From NCBI GenBank assembly GCA_964390565.1, contig CAYMII010000003.1, positions 1-64,000 on the forward strand: 64,000 nucleotides of DNA, given 5' to 3'. The translations under genes were made by a program, and so were the position numbers. The DNA is from UBA8529 sp964390565 (GTDB lineage Bacteria; Bacteroidota; Bacteroidia; Bacteroidales; Tenuifilaceae). Shown one piece after another: positions 25,825-34,538 of the stretch; position 1 is the first letter of the stretch; each line of letters begins with the position of its first letter. The notes under the pieces were generated by a model. That model did no database searches and was not told the DNA's origin. It was given only the letters and a program-made list of their open reading frames with translations.

Positions 25825-27891
25825 TCAGAATCTTATCTTGAGCATAACCCTAGCATCGCTCTTTTTATTACCATTAATCAAATCCAAACCCTGTCCAATT
25901 TCCTCCAAATTAGAGTAGTAAGTTTGCGACCATCGCACCCAGCAATCAAAACTTCTACTTGGGCTATACTTTAGCATTAGGTAAACCCTAGTGCCTTTTG
26001 AGTAGTATGCGGGAACGGAATAAGAATAGGGCATATCGCTCTCGTAGCAGTAAATTCGGGTATTCCATGTGTCGGTATCGAATATGGCAAATCTACAAGA
26101 AATAGAGACTGGGACTCGAGGGTGATGGTACTCAATATCCTGAGAGAAAGCATATCCATGCTCGGTTTGGGTGCTATCGTTTCCAAAATGTGATAGGTCA
26201 AATCTCGATTTTAATCGAATCTGGTTATCAGGCGTATAAATCAACTGAAGTCTTGCCGATTGGGTTTGCTGTGGTATAACAAAATCAACCTTACTATAAG
26301 ACGAAACATAATTCTGCTCAGAGTTTTTTAATCTAAAACGAACCTGAGAAGTAAGACTTGGAGTGATTTTATAATCTGCTTGCAATAGAAATTCATATCC
26401 TGTTGATGGAGCATCAACCCTATACTTTAGCCATGGGTAGGAGAAAATATCGATATAACCCGATAATTTCAACCCTTTAGCTGCTAGAATTGACAGGCCA
26501 GCCATAACACCATTCTCATTATATGGCCCACTTCCCTCGGCAAATGCCGATGTATATTGATTTGTATAACCTCGGGAATAACTTCTGACCAAAAGGGAAA
26601 AATCAACCAGCGATGAGAGTTTGAATAATCCACCAGCCAGCAATGCATGCTCTTTTGATGAGGGCTCAATTGCCGCCTCGCCAAAAAGATGATGATTTCT
26701 TAAGAACCCATCGAGATTAAGCCCTATGTTTGTTCTTCCGTTCATCGAGGGTTCAAAGAGTTTATAAAGCGAACTATCAACCTTAAAGTTCCCATCGATT
26801 TTTACGTGCGATAGGGTTAGTCCTACTTTAACCTTTTTGCCCCGATACATTATATTTCCACCAGCAATCATCTCGCTAAGAAGGTCTTTATTAGTAATCT
26901 CTGAATTGGTTCGATGCAATCCAGTAATTGGCATTGACGTATAAAATGGGTCGCCATCAATAAGCGAATCTCCCAGCGATGCATCAACCTTTTTGTATGA
27001 ACCGAAAAGGGTAACATCAACCTTTGTAACTGGAATTGTTACGCCAACTCCCCGAAGGAAATTATTTTCGTTAGTAGATGAGTGCTTTCGCAACCCTCTT
27101 GCTCTTTTTCTGACACCTAAAGGGTCGGATGATTTTCCCGCCGACATGCTGCTCCAAAAGGTTAAACCCTGACCGAACTCTGCATCAAAATCGCCAACAA
27201 CCAGCTTTTTAATCAACCCCATATCCGAAACCGCAACATAGCCCGAAAGGTAATCGAACCCGCTTGAATTTGAGCCTTTGAAAAACTCCTCACCTGCATC
27301 CTTATCTGCAATTAAGCCCCACTCGAGTTTATCCTTGCTTTGGAAAGAGTATCGGGTGTAAGTTGAATATTTACTTCCCAAATAGCGCGAAGCGCTTGTG
27401 TTATCGGAATTTCGATAACCATCTTGCTGCTCAATAACAGTCCCAACTTTTGTTGATATTTCGTGATGCCCATTGATAATAAGAGACTTAATGCTATTCT
27501 CATCAACAGGTTTTTCGAGAGTAATAAATGGGGCTAAGCGCTCGATATCATCCTTTTCAAAACCGTAAACCATTTGCAACTCATAGATGCTGAGGATTGG
27601 TCCCTTTTCGTGAATGTAATCCCAAAGCCCTTTAATTTGAAAATCTGTAAGAAAAACTAGTTTGGAAAGATCGTCTAAACTACATTGATTAATATTTATC
27701 GGATTATCAAGCAGACTCGTTAAATCTTCGATAATTGGCGTGAAATCGATATCATTCTCCGACTTGGAAGACATCTCTTCAATTATCTCAGCAATTAGCT
27801 GCTGAGTATTAACTTGATTAGTTTGTGCCCAACCCTTAACAGAAGATGTTAGTGCAAGAAATACTAGCGCTATTTTAACGCACGATCTCAT
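25825..27891 (-). CDS. Helix-hairpin-helix protein with predicted outer-membrane barrel
   Basis: The 688-residue protein has a signal peptide (about 1-23, ending GWAQ). Residues about 50-130 contain helix-hairpin-helix repeats (NINQCSLDDLSKLVFLTDFQIKGL, then PILSIYELQMVYGFEKDDIERLAPFI), the ComEA-like DNA-binding fold. The remaining 550 residues are made of alternating amphipathic strands with many aromatic ends and finish in a final strand VMLKIRF with C-terminal Phe, as in outer-membrane barrels. Proteins of this make-up are found across Bacteroidota and have no assigned role that I know. Its start overlaps the end of the preceding barrel gene by 4 bp. Confidence 0.75.
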   Translation of the reverse strand: MRSCVKIALVFLALTSSVKGWAQTNQVNTQQLIAEIIEEMSSKSENDIDFTPIIEDLTSLLDNPININQCSLDDLSKLVFLTDFQIKGLWDYIHEKGPILSIYELQMVYGFEKDDIERLAPFITLEKPVDENSIKSLIINGHHEISTKVGTVIEQQDGYRNSDNTSASRYLGSKYSTYTRYSFQSKDKLEWGLIADKDAGEEFFKGSNSSGFDYLSGYVAVSDMGLIKKLVVGDFDAEFGQGLTFWSSMSAGKSSDPLGVRKRARGLRKHSSTNENNFLRGVGVTIPVTKVDVTLFGSYKKVDASLGDSLIDGDPFYTSMPITGLHRTNSEITNKDLLSEMIAGGNIMYRGKKVKVGLTLSHVKIDGNFKVDSSLYKLFEPSMNGRTNIGLNLDGFLRNHHLFGEAAIEPSSKEHALLAGGLFKLSSLVDFSLLVRSYSRGYTNQYTSAFAEGSGPYNENGVMAGLSILAAKGLKLSGYIDIFSYPWLKYRVDAPSTGYEFLLQADYKITPSLTSQVRFRLKNSEQNYVSSYSKVDFVIPQQTQSARLQLIYTPDNQIRLKSRFDLSHFGNDSTQTEHGYAFSQDIEYHHPRVPVSISCRFAIFDTDTWNTRIYCYESDMPYSYSVPAYYSKGTRVYLMLKYSPSRSFDCWVRWSQTYYSNLEEIGQGLDLINGNKKSDARVMLKIRF

Positions 27892-28760
27892 TGCTCAGGC
27901 TTAACCTGATTTTTCATCCCACCTCCAAAGGTATAAGCAAGCGAGATGTATGGCGTGTATCCTAGCACTCGATGATATGAAAATGCAAGATCAACGTTAA
28001 GATTCTTCACATTCCACCCAAGTCCGAATGAGAGCGTCATGGGATTTGATATCAATCCTGCTCTAAAACTCAATCGCTTAACTGGTGAATACTCCAAACC
28101 TGTTCTGAGCGTTGGGCTTGTAAGAGTATTATCATCGCCTTGAACAAGAATTAAAACAGACTCTACTGGTTGATATGCAATTCCAAGTCCAAAGGTGGTT
28201 GGAAGGTTTTGGTTCTCTCCAAACGATGATTGTGTAGGGTTAAAAACGTGCGCTCCAATGGATAGCTTTTCGAGTGGTTTGTATATAATTCCTCCTTCAG
28301 CCGTTATGCATCCAGCGCTACCATAGCCGTTGGCAATCCGAACCATATGGTAGTTGATCCCAATCCCTGCGGAAATGGTTTTGGTAAGCATCATCCCATA
28401 TGAAAGGCCAAATCGGGATTGGCTAAACTGGCTATAGCCAAAATGCGTTACACCAATACCAAAAGTCCCCGGCTTAACAGGGATGCATCCTCCAATTGAG
28501 CTAAAGCTTAGCTCATTCAAAAAGTAACGTTTCTCGTGATAAACTCCAGCCCAAAAGTTACGTTGTAACCCTAGTCCAGCCTGATTGTTAAAGATAGACC
28601 ATGGATCGGCTAAAGCAATTGTACTATTCCCAATTCCTGCGGAGCGAGCACCGGGGGACTTATCTGGCTCAATTGAACTAGCCGAAAAAGGGAAAAGCAG
28701 AGCAATCAAGAATATCTTGCTTGCGATTATTCTAAATTTACTCTGCTTGTATATCAACAT
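27888..28760 (-). CDS. PorV/PorQ-like outer-membrane barrel protein
   Basis: The 290-residue protein has a signal sequence (about 12-30) and begins its mature part with SPGARSAGIGNSTIALADPWSIFNNQAGLGL, the N-terminal 'A.G.G.S..A......NPAGL' pattern shared by PorV/PorQ and FadL-like barrels. The rest alternates strands, for example GIGINYHMVRIANGYGSAG and LRTGLEYSPVKRLSFRAGL. It starts 2 bp after purE and overlaps the HhH-barrel gene by four bases, so it is translated together with that gene. This suggests the two barrels work as a pair in the outer membrane. Confidence 0.7.
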   Translation of the reverse strand: MLIYKQSKFRIIASKIFLIALLFPFSASSIEPDKSPGARSAGIGNSTIALADPWSIFNNQAGLGLQRNFWAGVYHEKRYFLNELSFSSIGGCIPVKPGTFGIGVTHFGYSQFSQSRFGLSYGMMLTKTISAGIGINYHMVRIANGYGSAGCITAEGGIIYKPLEKLSIGAHVFNPTQSSFGENQNLPTTFGLGIAYQPVESVLILVQGDDNTLTSPTLRTGLEYSPVKRLSFRAGLISNPMTLSFGLGWNVKNLNVDLAFSYHRVLGYTPYISLAYTFGGGMKNQVKPEQ

Positions 28761-28762
28761 TT

Positions 28763-29275
28763 CTAGCTAACTCTATACTCAAATTTAACTTTTGCCAGTT
28801 CTTCGTTTGCGGCAATAATTTTCTTGGCAAGGCTTTGTTTAAACTCAATCATCTGCTTTTGAACTTCGGGTTCTCCAGTTCCAATGATTTGGATTGCAAG
28901 AATACCTGCATTGCGAGCGCCATCGAGCGCAACAGTGGCAACAGGAATGCCTGCAGGCATCTGGAGTATTGATAGTATTGAATCCCAGCCATCAATTGAG
29001 TTTGACGAATTAACTGGAACTCCGATAACAGGAAGCGGTGTAAGCGCAGCAACAACACCAGGAAGATGAGCGGCTCCACCTGCACCCGCAATGATAACCT
29101 TTACCCCGCGAGTATGTGCTTTACGAGCAAAATCAAGAACCTGATCGGGAGTTCGATGCGCTGAAAGGGCATTAATCTCAAAGGGAATCTTCATCTCGTT
29201 GAGCACTTTTGCTGCCTCTTCCATAATGGGCATATCCGATGCGCTACCCATGATAATGCTAACTTTTGGAGTCAT
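28763..29275 (-). CDS. purE: N5-carboxyaminoimidazole ribonucleotide mutase
   Basis: The enzyme moves the carboxylate in N5-CAIR to give CAIR in purine synthesis (class I PurE). In its 170 residues, IMGSASDMPIMEEAA (about 8-22), SAHRTPDQV (about 39-47) and AGAGGAAHLPGVVAALT (about 64-80) form the nucleotide-binding site, with the catalytic His in SAHR. purK is not adjacent. It is the first gene of a three-gene minus-strand unit whose other two members are outer-membrane proteins, so the linkage is probably for transcription only. Confidence 0.95.
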   Translation of the reverse strand: MTPKVSIIMGSASDMPIMEEAAKVLNEMKIPFEINALSAHRTPDQVLDFARKAHTRGVKVIIAGAGGAAHLPGVVAALTPLPVIGVPVNSSNSIDGWDSILSILQMPAGIPVATVALDGARNAGILAIQIIGTGEPEVQKQMIEFKQSLAKKIIAANEELAKVKFEYRVS

Positions 29276-29567
29276 TTTAGAATTTTTTAATGTTTTAAGT
29301 TACAAATTTGATAACAAACACGCAAATTGCAATAACGTTTTGGGTATAAACTAGAAAAACTTTCTAACATTTTATTAAGACTTCTTTTTGGATGTTCAAT
29401 CTTGCTAATATGAATTACTGAAAACACTATGGGTTTTACTAAACAGAAATAGTCAAACAGCCAAATAGTCAAGCAAGCCTTAACCCAATTTTCACAAGTA
29501 CATTTTGCAAACACAACTACTTTGCTTATTTTTTTTACCTTTGCCAGATGATAGAAAAATTTTAACC
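29276..29567. other. Divergent intergenic region purE / hpt
   Basis: No gene is evident. TACCTTTG at 29536-29543 on the plus strand is an exact -7 box for hpt. A 75-codon minus-strand frame here (29287-29514) has no protein-like features and I reject it. Confidence 0.45.
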
Positions 29568-30104
29568 ATGAGGAATGTGATTTTAAAGGATAAGGAGTTT
29601 AGGTTGAGCTACCCCTCTGACGAGATTCAATCGGATATTGATGTACTTGCATCAAAAATCAACCATGATCTTAAGGGTGTTAATGTTCCTCTATTTCTAT
29701 CCATACTCAACGGCTCGTTCATGTTTACTGCCGATTTACTGAAGCGTTTCCAATTCCCCTGCGAGGTTTCATTTATCAAACTGGCTTCATATGAGGGAAC
29801 TTCATCAACAGGGACAATAAATGAACTTATCGGGCTAAAAGAAGACATCGAAGGGCGCACGGTTATTATCATTGAGGATATTGTTGATACAGGGAAAACG
29901 CTCGAAAAACTTTATTCGGAACTTCAGAAAAAAAAACCTGCTAAGATTTTAATAGCAACACTATTATACAAACCTGATTCATACAAAGGGAATCTGAAGA
30001 TAAACTTTGTCGGGAGAACTATTCCTAATGATTTTATTGTGGGGTATGGACTTGATTATGATGGGCTGGGAAGGAATTTACCCGATATTTACACATTAGC
30101 CTAA
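29568..30104 (+). CDS. hpt: Hypoxanthine phosphoribosyltransferase
   Basis: This purine salvage enzyme makes IMP or GMP from hypoxanthine or guanine and PRPP. I start it at 29568 (MRNVILKDKEF, 178 residues); a longer frame begins at 29505 but would precede the TACCTTTG promoter box at 29536. The PRPP-binding motif VIIIEDIVDTGKTL is at about 99-112, the flexible-loop SYEGTSSTG at about 74-82, and the C-terminal FIVGYGLDYDGLGRNLPDIY is the base-binding end. It heads an apparent operon with adk and obgE. Confidence 0.93.
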   Translation: MRNVILKDKEFRLSYPSDEIQSDIDVLASKINHDLKGVNVPLFLSILNGSFMFTADLLKRFQFPCEVSFIKLASYEGTSSTGTINELIGLKEDIEGRTVIIIEDIVDTGKTLEKLYSELQKKKPAKILIATLLYKPDSYKGNLKINFVGRTIPNDFIVGYGLDYDGLGRNLPDIYTLA

Positions 30105-30139
30105 TCGATTATAATCAATAATCCTTAAAAGACTACCTC

Positions 30140-30715
30140 ATGCTAAATATCGTTTTGTTTGGCCCTCCAGGTGCAGGGAAAGGAACTCAATCGGAAAAAC
30201 TGATCGAGAAATACAATTTGAAGCACCTTTCAACTGGCGATATTCTCCGTGCTGCAATTAAAAACCAGACACAACTTGGCCTCGAGGCCAAAAAAATTAT
30301 CGATAAAGGAGGATTGGTTCCCGATGAGGTTGTAATTGGCCTTATCAGCAAAGAGCTAGATGAGCATAAGGATGCCAAAGGATTTATATTTGATGGCTTT
30401 CCACGTACAACTGTTCAAGCACAAGAACTTGATAAAATGCTTGATGGAAAAGGGCTACACATAAACCTAATGTTAGCACTTGAGGTTGAGCATAAGGAGT
30501 TAATAAAACGACTTTTAAATCGTGGGTTACAATCTGCTCGTCCCGATGACCAAAATGTTGAAGTTATCGAAAACCGTATCAAGGTTTACGACGAATACAC
30601 TAAGGTTGTTGCCGACTACTATAAAGGGCAAGGTAAATTTGTGTCGATTCATGGAATGGGCACGATAGATGAGATTTTTGAAAGAATCTGCAAAGCAATT
30701 GCAGCGTATCAATAG
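30140..30715 (+). CDS. adk: Adenylate kinase
   Basis: The enzyme catalyses ATP + AMP to 2 ADP. The 191-residue protein has the P-loop GPPGAGKGTQ (about 8-17), the AMP-binding STGDILRAAI (about 33-42) and FDGFPRTTVQAQ (about 83-94), and a short LID (about 126-137, NRGLQSARPDD) without zinc cysteines, so it is the short-lid form. It lies 35 bp after hpt and 30 bp before obgE. Confidence 0.96.
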   Translation: MLNIVLFGPPGAGKGTQSEKLIEKYNLKHLSTGDILRAAIKNQTQLGLEAKKIIDKGGLVPDEVVIGLISKELDEHKDAKGFIFDGFPRTTVQAQELDKMLDGKGLHINLMLALEVEHKELIKRLLNRGLQSARPDDQNVEVIENRIKVYDEYTKVVADYYKGQGKFVSIHGMGTIDEIFERICKAIAAYQ

Positions 30716-30745
30716 AACAAACCTAAGATTTGAGGGGAAGGGATT

Positions 30746-31738
30746 ATGTCAACAAACTTTGTAGATTACGTTAAAATTTATTGCCGTTCGGGAAAAGGCG
30801 GTGCTGGAAGCGTGCACTTCCGCAGGGAAAAATTCATTCCCAAGGGTGGTCCCGATGGAGGAAACGGCGGTCGTGGAGGAAGCATCTTTCTAAGAGGCAA
30901 CAATCAAATTTGGACCCTGCTAAACCTTAAATATAAACGACACGTTATCGCTGAAAGCGGCGGTGGTGGCACTGGTGCGCTTTGCTCAGGTTCCGACGGA
31001 GAAGATATTATTATAGATGTGCCACTAGGCACAGTGGCTAAAAACGCCGAAACGCTTGAGGTTATTTGTGAAATCACAAACCATGGCGAGCAGGTAATGC
31101 TAATGCAAGGCGGACGAGGTGGTTTGGGTAACTGGAATTTCCGTACAGCAACATTGCAAACCCCAAGGTTTGCACAACCCGGTGAGCCCGAGCAGGAAGG
31201 TTATGTTATTCTTGAACTTAAAATCCTTGCTGATGTTGGTCTCGTTGGATTTCCAAATGCAGGAAAATCAACACTTCTATCTGTAGTATCTGCGGCTAAA
31301 CCCAAAATAGCTGATTACGCATTTACTACGCTTGTTCCAAATATCGGAATTGTTGAGTATCGCGATAAAAAATCGTTTGTGATGGCCGATATTCCTGGAA
31401 TTATCGAAGGAGCACACGAAGGCAAAGGCCTTGGTTTAAGGTTTTTAAGGCATATAGAGCGAAACTCAATGCTCCTATTTATGGTTCCATGCGATTGCAA
31501 CGATATCAATAAAGAGTACAAGATCCTTGTTAACGAACTTAAAATGTTCAACCCTGAACTTTTAGATAAAAAAAGGGTTTTAGCAATTACTAAATCCGAT
31601 TTAATTGATGAGGAGCTGATGAAAGAGATGAAAAAAGGGCTTCCACGAAAAGTTCCCCACATATTCATTTCCGCTCAAACAGGCATTGGAATTACACAAC
31701 TAAAAGATTTACTCTGGAAGCAGCTTAATAACGAATAG
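30746..31738 (+). CDS. obgE: Obg-family GTPase (ribosome assembly)
   Basis: This GTPase associates with the 50S subunit and with stress control. The glycine-rich Obg fold fills about 1-158 (GGPDGGNGGRGG and similar). The G domain has GFPNAGKST (168-176), switch II DIPGIIEGAHEGKGLG and TKSD (about 281-284). The protein stops at 330 residues, directly after the G domain, without the C-terminal extension found in some family members. It is cotranscribed with hpt and adk by position. Confidence 0.95.
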   Translation: MSTNFVDYVKIYCRSGKGGAGSVHFRREKFIPKGGPDGGNGGRGGSIFLRGNNQIWTLLNLKYKRHVIAESGGGGTGALCSGSDGEDIIIDVPLGTVAKNAETLEVICEITNHGEQVMLMQGGRGGLGNWNFRTATLQTPRFAQPGEPEQEGYVILELKILADVGLVGFPNAGKSTLLSVVSAAKPKIADYAFTTLVPNIGIVEYRDKKSFVMADIPGIIEGAHEGKGLGLRFLRHIERNSMLLFMVPCDCNDINKEYKILVNELKMFNPELLDKKRVLAITKSDLIDEELMKEMKKGLPRKVPHIFISAQTGIGITQLKDLLWKQLNNE

Positions 31739-31740
31739 AA

Positions 31741-31816
31741 CTCAGAATCCAGAATTCAGAAGTATGCGAAAAGGTCAAGATTAATTTCAAAATTCTGACT
31801 ACTGAATCCTGACTTC
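31741..31816. repeat. Imperfect intergenic palindrome (CAGAATTCAG words)
   Basis: The left half (31741-31763, CTCAGAATCCAGAATTCAG...) and the right half (31791-31816, AATTCTGACTACTGAATCCT...) are built from the same words in opposite orientation, TCAGAATTC / CAGAATCC and their complements. It fills the gap between obgE and the PAP2 gene. Confidence 0.6.
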
Positions 31817-31832
31817 ATTAATACTCATTTAT

Positions 31833-32393
31833 ATGCTCGACACTCTTTTAAAGTGGGACTCTCAGCTATTCCTGTTTTTAAATGGGTTGCATTCCTCGTT
31901 TTGGGATCCTATCATGGTTTTTGCATCGGGCAAGCTAACCTGGTTACCGCTTTATCTGCTTTTAATCTTTTTTATCGCTCGAAAACATCGATGGACAACT
32001 ATTTGGTGGCTTATTGCCATTGCATTAGTTGTTGTAGCAGCAGATCAAATCTCAGTTGGGCTTTTTAAAAATGTATTTCAGCGTTTACGCCCTTGCCATA
32101 ACTCCGAATTGCAAAGCATGATTCATCTCGTTGGCAAGTGTGGTGGAAAATTTGGCTTTGTATCATCGCACGCAGCAAACACATTTGGAGTGGCCGTTTT
32201 CCTTTCGCTTCTATTCAGCAAGCGATGGGTTACTTATAGCTTGCTAACTTGGGCTGCCTTTGTTTCCTATAGTCGTATTTATCTTGGTGTCCATTTCCCT
32301 GGTGATGTTATTTGCGGAGCAATACTTGGTGCAGGAATTGGAATCAGCATTTGGCTTCCAGCAAACTATTTTATAAATAAAAAAAGACTCTGA
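31833..32393 (+). CDS. PAP2-family membrane phosphatase
   Basis: The 186-residue protein has about five or six membrane helices and all three PAP2 signatures: KNVFQRLRP (about 75-83), SSHAANTFG with the catalytic His (about 109-117; the usual PSGH is SSHA here) and SRIYLGVHFPGDV (about 150-162). Likely substrates are phosphatidylglycerol phosphate, phosphatidic acid or undecaprenyl pyrophosphate in the inner membrane; sequence alone does not choose among them. Confidence 0.88.
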   Translation: MLDTLLKWDSQLFLFLNGLHSSFWDPIMVFASGKLTWLPLYLLLIFFIARKHRWTTIWWLIAIALVVVAADQISVGLFKNVFQRLRPCHNSELQSMIHLVGKCGGKFGFVSSHAANTFGVAVFLSLLFSKRWVTYSLLTWAAFVSYSRIYLGVHFPGDVICGAILGAGIGISIWLPANYFINKKRL

Positions 32394-32397
32394 TCCC

Positions 32398-32447
32398 TTA
32401 GTGATAAGTGATTAGCAATATGCTTGCCGCTTGTCACTTGTCACTTG
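32398..32447. repeat. Imperfect intergenic palindrome (AAGTGACAAGTGACA words)
   Basis: TTAGTGATAAGTGATTAGC (32398-32416) pairs imperfectly with GCTTGCCGCTTGTCACTTGT (from 32422). The right half contains CTTGTCA repeated in tandem. It lies between the PAP2 gene and lplA. Confidence 0.6.
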
Positions 32448-32455
32448 TTAATAAA

Positions 32456-33436
32456 ATGCTAATCATTCGCCAATCGACAATTGATCCTTACTTCAACATA
32501 GCCTCGGAGGAGTATCTGCTAAAGAACTTTTCCGAAGATATTTTTATTCTTTATAGCAATTCTCCCTCGATCATCGTTGGCAAGCATCAGAATACGATGG
32601 CGGAGATAAATCACAGCTTTGTTTCTCAAAAACAAATTCCAGTTATTAGGCGATTATCAGGAGGAGGAACCGTTTACCATGATTTAGGGAATGTAAACTA
32701 CTCATTCATCACAAATGGTTCGGAGGGAAATCTTGTTGATTTTAAAAAGCACACACAACCCATTATCGATGTTCTAAAATCATTAGGAGTTGATGCTCGC
32801 ATTGGAGGGAAAAACGATATTCGAGTTGGGGATAAAAAGATTTCAGGGAATGCAGAACATATCTATAAGAACAGGGTTCTCCACCACGGGACATTGCTTT
32901 TCAGCGCCAACCTCGACGAGCTGAATGAATCCATTAAAGTTAATATAGAAGCATACACCGACAAAGCAGTAAAATCAATTCGTAGCCAAGTAGCCAATAT
33001 TACAGAATACCTAAATAGAGACATTAATATTGAGAAGTTTAAGGAGTTACTAATTGCTCATATCAAAATGCTTTCTCAAAATGCAATTGATTATCAATTT
33101 ACTCCTAGTGATATTGATTCGATAAATGAACTTATCACAACAAAATTCTCAACTTGGGAATGGAACTATGGCTACTCGCCAGCATATACCCTCGCTCGTA
33201 AAATACATGTTGATGATTTTGTTCTGGATATTGAACTTTACGTTGAAAAAGGTGCAATAACGAACTTGTCAATAAAAAGAGATAACCAGTATCAAGAATC
33301 TTATAAACCCATAGAGGAGCTTTTAATTGGCTGTATGCATGACGTTCACGAAATTTCCAAGAGACTTACAGATATTGACATGCGTCAATATATTCCAAAA
33401 CTTTCAAAGGGAGATTTTATAAGTAGCTTATTTTAG
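32456..33436 (+). CDS. lplA: Lipoate--protein ligase
   Basis: The enzyme activates free lipoate with ATP and attaches it to lipoyl domains. I place the start at 32456 (MLIIRQSTIDPYFNIASEEYLL, 326 residues); the longer frame from GTG 32408 reads through an intergenic palindrome and is unlikely. The lipoyl-AMP site RRLSGGGTVYHDLGNVNYS is at 65-83, and KNDIRVGDKKISGNAEH with the catalytic lysine follows; the C-terminal accessory domain (about 245-326) is present. It complements the LipA/LipB route at 18.8-20.4 kb. Confidence 0.93.
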   Translation: MLIIRQSTIDPYFNIASEEYLLKNFSEDIFILYSNSPSIIVGKHQNTMAEINHSFVSQKQIPVIRRLSGGGTVYHDLGNVNYSFITNGSEGNLVDFKKHTQPIIDVLKSLGVDARIGGKNDIRVGDKKISGNAEHIYKNRVLHHGTLLFSANLDELNESIKVNIEAYTDKAVKSIRSQVANITEYLNRDINIEKFKELLIAHIKMLSQNAIDYQFTPSDIDSINELITTKFSTWEWNYGYSPAYTLARKIHVDDFVLDIELYVEKGAITNLSIKRDNQYQESYKPIEELLIGCMHDVHEISKRLTDIDMRQYIPKLSKGDFISSLF

Positions 33437-33450
33437 AAATAAAGAAAAAA

Positions 33451-34017
33451 TTACTTTTTCTTATTATTGGTTTGAGGGGGAGTTGTTGGAGGATCTACAC
33501 CATACACAACACCTTCCACAAAGTGGGTAGGAACCTCGCCATAGCCACCTTTCGATTCGCGTTTGGTGATAAGTACAATATATCCACCCATATTTACAGC
33601 CTTTTTCTGCAGTCTAATATCGGCGCTTTGTTGAGCAGCCTTTGCGCTTCGGGCATTTTTTGATGATTTGGCTTCAACCTTACCCAGTTCATATAATCCC
33701 GCTACTTCCTCATCGTTATCGGTAAGAACAATGGTTTTAAAATCACGTGCTTCAACCATCTCAAAGGCTGGTTTATTGAAAAACTCTCTACGACCAGTGC
33801 TATAAAGTATTTTCTGAATTTGTTTGCGAGCAAACTCCTCGATTTTAGATTTACCCTGTGGGTAGTATGTTATCTTGGTTGATGAAACGCCATGCACCTT
33901 TCCAAGAACTTTCTTCCCACTCACAAGCATAATGGTGTCAAGGTTTGCGTCTTGTGCAATTACTGCACGAGAAGCCAACGCAAAAAATAGAACTATAAAA
34001 AAACACCTTTTAACCAT
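33451..34017 (-). CDS. Secreted protein of unknown function
   Basis: The start is taken at the ATG (34017) that gives a signal peptide MVKRCFFIVLFFALASRAVIAQ; the longer frame adds six residues. The mature protein (about 165 residues) begins DTIMLVSGKKVLGKVHGVSSTKITYYPQGKSKIEEF, a small beta-rich module met in secreted Bacteroidota proteins. It is followed by an Ala/Lys-rich segment (about 125-140) and a second beta-rich part, NMGGYIVLITKRESKGGYGEVPTHFVEGVVYG. It ends in prolines and lysines. No family can be named. Confidence 0.65.
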   Translation of the reverse strand: MVKRCFFIVLFFALASRAVIAQDANLDTIMLVSGKKVLGKVHGVSSTKITYYPQGKSKIEEFARKQIQKILYSTGRREFFNKPAFEMVEARDFKTIVLTDNDEEVAGLYELGKVEAKSSKNARSAKAAQQSADIRLQKKAVNMGGYIVLITKRESKGGYGEVPTHFVEGVVYGVDPPTTPPQTNNKKK

Positions 34018-34138
34018 TTTCAAACTTACTAACATTAAATACTAGGCTTATCAAACTAAATCAAAGTTAATGCCATTTTTTATTTGAACTAGCAAATTTA
34101 GCATATCATTGCTATGTAACAAACAGAAGTGTCAAAAA

Positions 34139-34477
34139 TCATTTATTTCCCTGACACAAAAAGAAGAATCCAAGCGACAGAGGGAATAGACACATTATCA
34201 GCCCACTATCGAACATCCAATTGAACGACATAAAAAGTTGATATGCCGAAAGCAAGAAAATAAATAATCCTGAAAATACGGTAACACCAGGTTTTGATAG
34301 AAATCCTCCAACTAATAATAAAACTGCAAACACTACAAATGCAAACGAAATGTAAAAGTGAATATTGTTGAAATGAATCTGCCTTAGGCTATAAAAATTA
34401 TCGAAAAACAAATAAAGCACAAGAGTAATACGCAAAAGCCATATGGCCATTGGCTGACCCGATTTGAGTGGTTGCAT
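34139..34477 (-). CDS. Small four-helix membrane protein
   Basis: The 112-residue protein is almost entirely hydrophobic with about four predicted helices (about 10-28, 38-60, 64-85, 90-108). The spacing vaguely recalls DoxX-like proteins, but the key motifs are not evident. It lies divergently from plsC and 103 bp upstream of the secreted protein. Its function is unknown. Confidence 0.6.
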   Translation of the reverse strand: MQPLKSGQPMAIWLLRITLVLYLFFDNFYSLRQIHFNNIHFYISFAFVVFAVLLLVGGFLSKPGVTVFSGLFIFLLSAYQLFMSFNWMFDSGLIMCLFPLSLGFFFLCQGNK

Positions 34478-34479
34478 AC

Positions 34480-34509
34480 TTGGAAATTATATTGGTAAAG
34501 TTACTTTTG
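34480..34509 (+). promoter_or_regulatory. Bacteroidota-type promoter of plsC
   Basis: TTG at 34480-34482 and TACTTTTG at 34502-34509 are separated by exactly 19 bp, a full match to the consensus pair. The plsC ATG is 30 bp downstream. Confidence 0.6.
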
Positions 34510-34538
34510 TATAAAAATCAAAAGTAGAAATACTAAGT

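Noticed and set aside
29287..29514. 75-codon minus-strand frame in the purE-hpt gap
   Set aside because: Cys/Trp/Phe-rich random-looking translation, no start signal and no relation to neighbours.
32408..32455. N-terminal extension of the lplA frame from GTG
   Set aside because: It reads through an intergenic palindrome; the conserved start of LplA is at 32456.
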